From positions 1-17,372 of the forward strand of contig JAFUWW010000084.1 of the NCBI GenBank assembly GCA_017471085.1: a stretch of 17,372 nt of DNA, written 5' to 3'. Below, piece after piece: positions 16,501-17,372 of the stretch. Within the stretch, counting starts at the first letter, position 1. The number at the start of each line of letters is the position of its first letter. Source of the DNA: Bacteroidales bacterium. GTDB taxonomy: Bacteria > Bacteroidota > Bacteroidia > Bacteroidales > UBA932. The translations under genes were made by a program, and so were the position numbers. Under the pieces are notes generated by a model. It was not told where the DNA came from and searched no databases. It saw only the letters and a program-made list of their open reading frames with translations.

Positions 16501-17203
16501 CCTGCTTGTTCTTCTGGAACCATTGGGAAATGTCGTTGTACTCCCGCTCGAAGCCGGAGAGTTGGCTGCGGAAATATACCAGGTCAATCCCCGGCTCCTC
16601 GTCTCCCAGGGAACGGATGATGATGTCCTTGATGAAATCGGCATCCACCTTAGCTCCCAGGAACACATTCTGAAGACTCCGGGGAATGTTCTGGTACTTA
16701 GCCGTCTCCATGATGCAAAACCGGGCGAATTCCTTTCCTGTAACCCGCTTGTTCCCATAAATGATGTCCCTGTATTCCTGGTATTCATCCACAATACGCG
16801 TCATGGGTGCTCCATCCAGACGCCTGCGGATTACGGAAGAATCGGCTGTTACCTCTCCTTGCTCGTCAATGAGCCATTCTCTCCTGAACGGGGCCCCGAT
16901 AAAACGGAAGACGCTATGGGCGTGCGAGCGGAAGACCAATACCGTGAAGGCACCGAACTCACTCTCCACCTCGTATGCGATGTAGGAATTGGCCCCAGGG
17001 AGATAGAAATCGTCAAAAGACTTCTTCTCCCGACTAATGCCAAGGTGCGTCTTGTCACCTGTATAGAAAAACAGGATGGCCCTCAGGACCGTGCTTTTCC
17101 CCACCCCTTGTGTGCCGATCAGATGCACATTTCCGTCCAGCCGCACTTCTCCGTAACGGATGTTGGCACTGTTTACAAATACGATTTTACTGAGCTGTCT
17201 CAT
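13547..17203 (-). CDS. jetC: Wadjet SMC-like ATPase JetC (MukB/MksB-like condensin subunit)
   Basis: The 1218-residue protein has SMC architecture: an N-terminal ATPase half with Walker A GTQGVGKST (30-38) and a long coiled coil from about 260 to 530. A hinge-like globular segment lies near 535-600 (WLSQHKPGWEETIG ... GDSLFGVDLDLSSL). A second coiled coil runs to about 920. The C-terminal ATPase half has the signature-like GSDGTDVLVKA (from 1116) and Walker B IHCVMDEIG (Asp1154, Glu1155). All ATPase motifs look intact. In Wadjet systems JetC is the loop-extruding motor that recognises small circular DNA. The start overlaps jetB by 17 bases and the end overlaps jetD by 4. An AGGAGG lies 6 bases before the ATG, inside jetB codons. 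MksB of the MksBEFG condensin is the same broad family; jetD next door favours the defence form. Confidence 0.9.
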   Translation of the reverse strand: MRQLSKIVFVNSANIRYGEVRLDGNVHLIGTQGVGKSTVLRAILFFYTGDKTHLGISREKKSFDDFYLPGANSYIAYEVESEFGAFTVLVFRSHAHSVFRFIGAPFRREWLIDEQGEVTADSSVIRRRLDGAPMTRIVDEYQEYRDIIYGNKRVTGKEFARFCIMETAKYQNIPRSLQNVFLGAKVDADFIKDIIIRSLGDEEPGIDLVYFRSQLSGFEREYNDISQWFQKNKQGEVTVRRQGEKVVEQYRKLLYLDDELTGSLLELRYARRYAQERIPLLEKQAEETEIQQQKCKEKLADLQDKSNHELSSLDQEIGALNEKLEKIPKLRKKYEGIGIQTLIEEDGQESALKASLESAQALRSRLTREYADIMAKYKDGEREMRLGFDAWRAARQGRKVEIGAALNAQIQKLSEALQAGLSGVEEAFAERVSAQEGLVEDIKERIAAKDKQLALSAHLSPFVEEIKAAQADLSRLSGEKGKLEASAKTVEAQIKGLEQEGQFQQHTETRDWDDKLSAIGGEMKELDTRIAEIDGLLASMDGSLIQWLSQHKPGWEETIGKVADERTVLYAKNLYPSETKGDSLFGVDLDLSSLRMNARTPPQLMKEKQRLEKELAALKGKQESFLAEKESSLLALRKKYNARIKPLRDELSGLQAALLMLPAKLEDASKRLSLLEENTRKAREDAMGRCKEALQALTAEKVLALDALEALLKKKEAEMQKLRDTDARGRKSLLKQHDEAISQLEGEISARKKELSEALDALSKEQSRELSGQGADATALEKCEGDIKGLQERLEKITQNKETLFNYRKDKEEYLDKKDIFLSEKTKVEGKKTSLSERYKLKRRKAEDELARAADSLQKLREALRQLREGLSEADNFEKSNALPILPEGRENNTVKTCRQLIDAIHRVLSEKRNTEQTFYQGVNTFTSHFSPGNIFDFKTDNHTDEEYRSFASSLVEFMESDKIEEFRSRTSGHYTELLLRISHEMDGVFRNSSEIAGIIKDINYDFKEKNFIGAVKSIELRTIPSAEKMVTLLQRIKDFADEHGYDLDQVNLFSGVSRDESRSAAVDYLLSLMKLLTGEHAMRSRLTLSDTFQLQFRITENDNDTGWVEKISSVGSDGTDVLVKAMVNIMLINVFKERVSGRFSDFRIHCVMDEIGRLHPRNVRGILDFAGARNIYLVNGSPVPYNVADYKHTYLLSKDGTRTVIQSLLSRKEAATE

Positions 17204-17372
17204 CGCTGGCCTCCTCCTCGCTGATTGTGAGCATTTCCACCAGCCCTTCCAGGAAATGGAAGGCCGATGTCACCTTGTAAACCTGTTCGAATTCATTCTC
17301 CAGTTCGATAAATCCCGCTTTTTCCATATCGTCCACGAGCATCTGCACCGTATCCTTGGCACTGTGCTGCCC
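17187..17372 (-). CDS. jetB: Wadjet subunit JetB, C-terminal part (MukE/MksE-like), cut by the window edge
   Basis: The last 61 codons of a leftward gene run into the window, from GQHSAKDTVQMLVDDMEKAG to a TAA at 17187-17189. The fragment reads like the winged-helix end of a MukE-like kleisin-associated subunit: a helix with DMEKAGF, then FEQVYKVTSAFHFLEGLVEML, then an acidic tail. It overlaps jetC by 17 bases. Identification rests mostly on position, since jetB precedes jetC in Wadjet operons. The fragment alone is too short to be sure. jetA would be expected further to the right. Confidence 0.65.
   Translation of the reverse strand, partial: GQHSAKDTVQMLVDDMEKAGFIELENEFEQVYKVTSAFHFLEGLVEMLTISEEEASDETAQ

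Overview
The window looks like chromosomal DNA from a GC-rich member of the Bacteroidota, probably order Bacteroidales. The evidence is several TAnnTTTG promoter boxes (the Bacteroidota -7 consensus) just upstream of genes, few Shine-Dalgarno sequences, short lipoproteins, and families common in that phylum (TIGR04076, a CNNM protein lacking its C-terminal domain, an alpha-heptose pathway). This placement rests on sequence impressions; no database was searched.

Left part, 1-4493: a leftward M15 zinc-peptidase lipoprotein stands divergent to a rightward run of a CNNM/CBS membrane protein, a YhiN/HI0933-type flavoprotein and RmuC. Middle, 4453-9027: a tight leftward run begins with an A-type flavodiiron protein. 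It continues through two short lipoproteins into HddA and a fused HddC-GmhB protein, so it encodes three activities of the GDP-D-glycero-alpha-D-manno-heptose pathway. The last gene of this run overlaps the end of rmuC by 41 bases, tail to tail. Next, 9193-11328: divergent from the flavodiiron gene is a rightward set of flavin reductase-like protein, iron-containing alcohol dehydrogenase and a TIGR04076 protein.

Right part, 11384-17372, is accessory in character. It carries a leftward Wadjet-type condensin/nuclease system: the end of jetB, a complete jetC and a complete, short jetD, all overlapping in translationally coupled style. jetA and the rest of jetB should lie beyond the right edge. 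Between this system and the metabolic genes lies a divergent pair of small proteins of unrecognised family that share a core around FLxHPEGI and are therefore paralogues. A 22-base imperfect direct repeat (19 of 22 identical), containing TTGCAA half-sites, brackets the rightward member. It resembles either a shared operator or a recombination/insertion boundary. The paralogue pair plus repeat is the least explained part of the window. Wadjet systems are known for plasmid defence: the SMC complex extrudes DNA and JetD cleaves small circles.

No rRNA, tRNA, CRISPR array or intact insertion sequence was found, and no gene-free stretch exceeds 300 bases.
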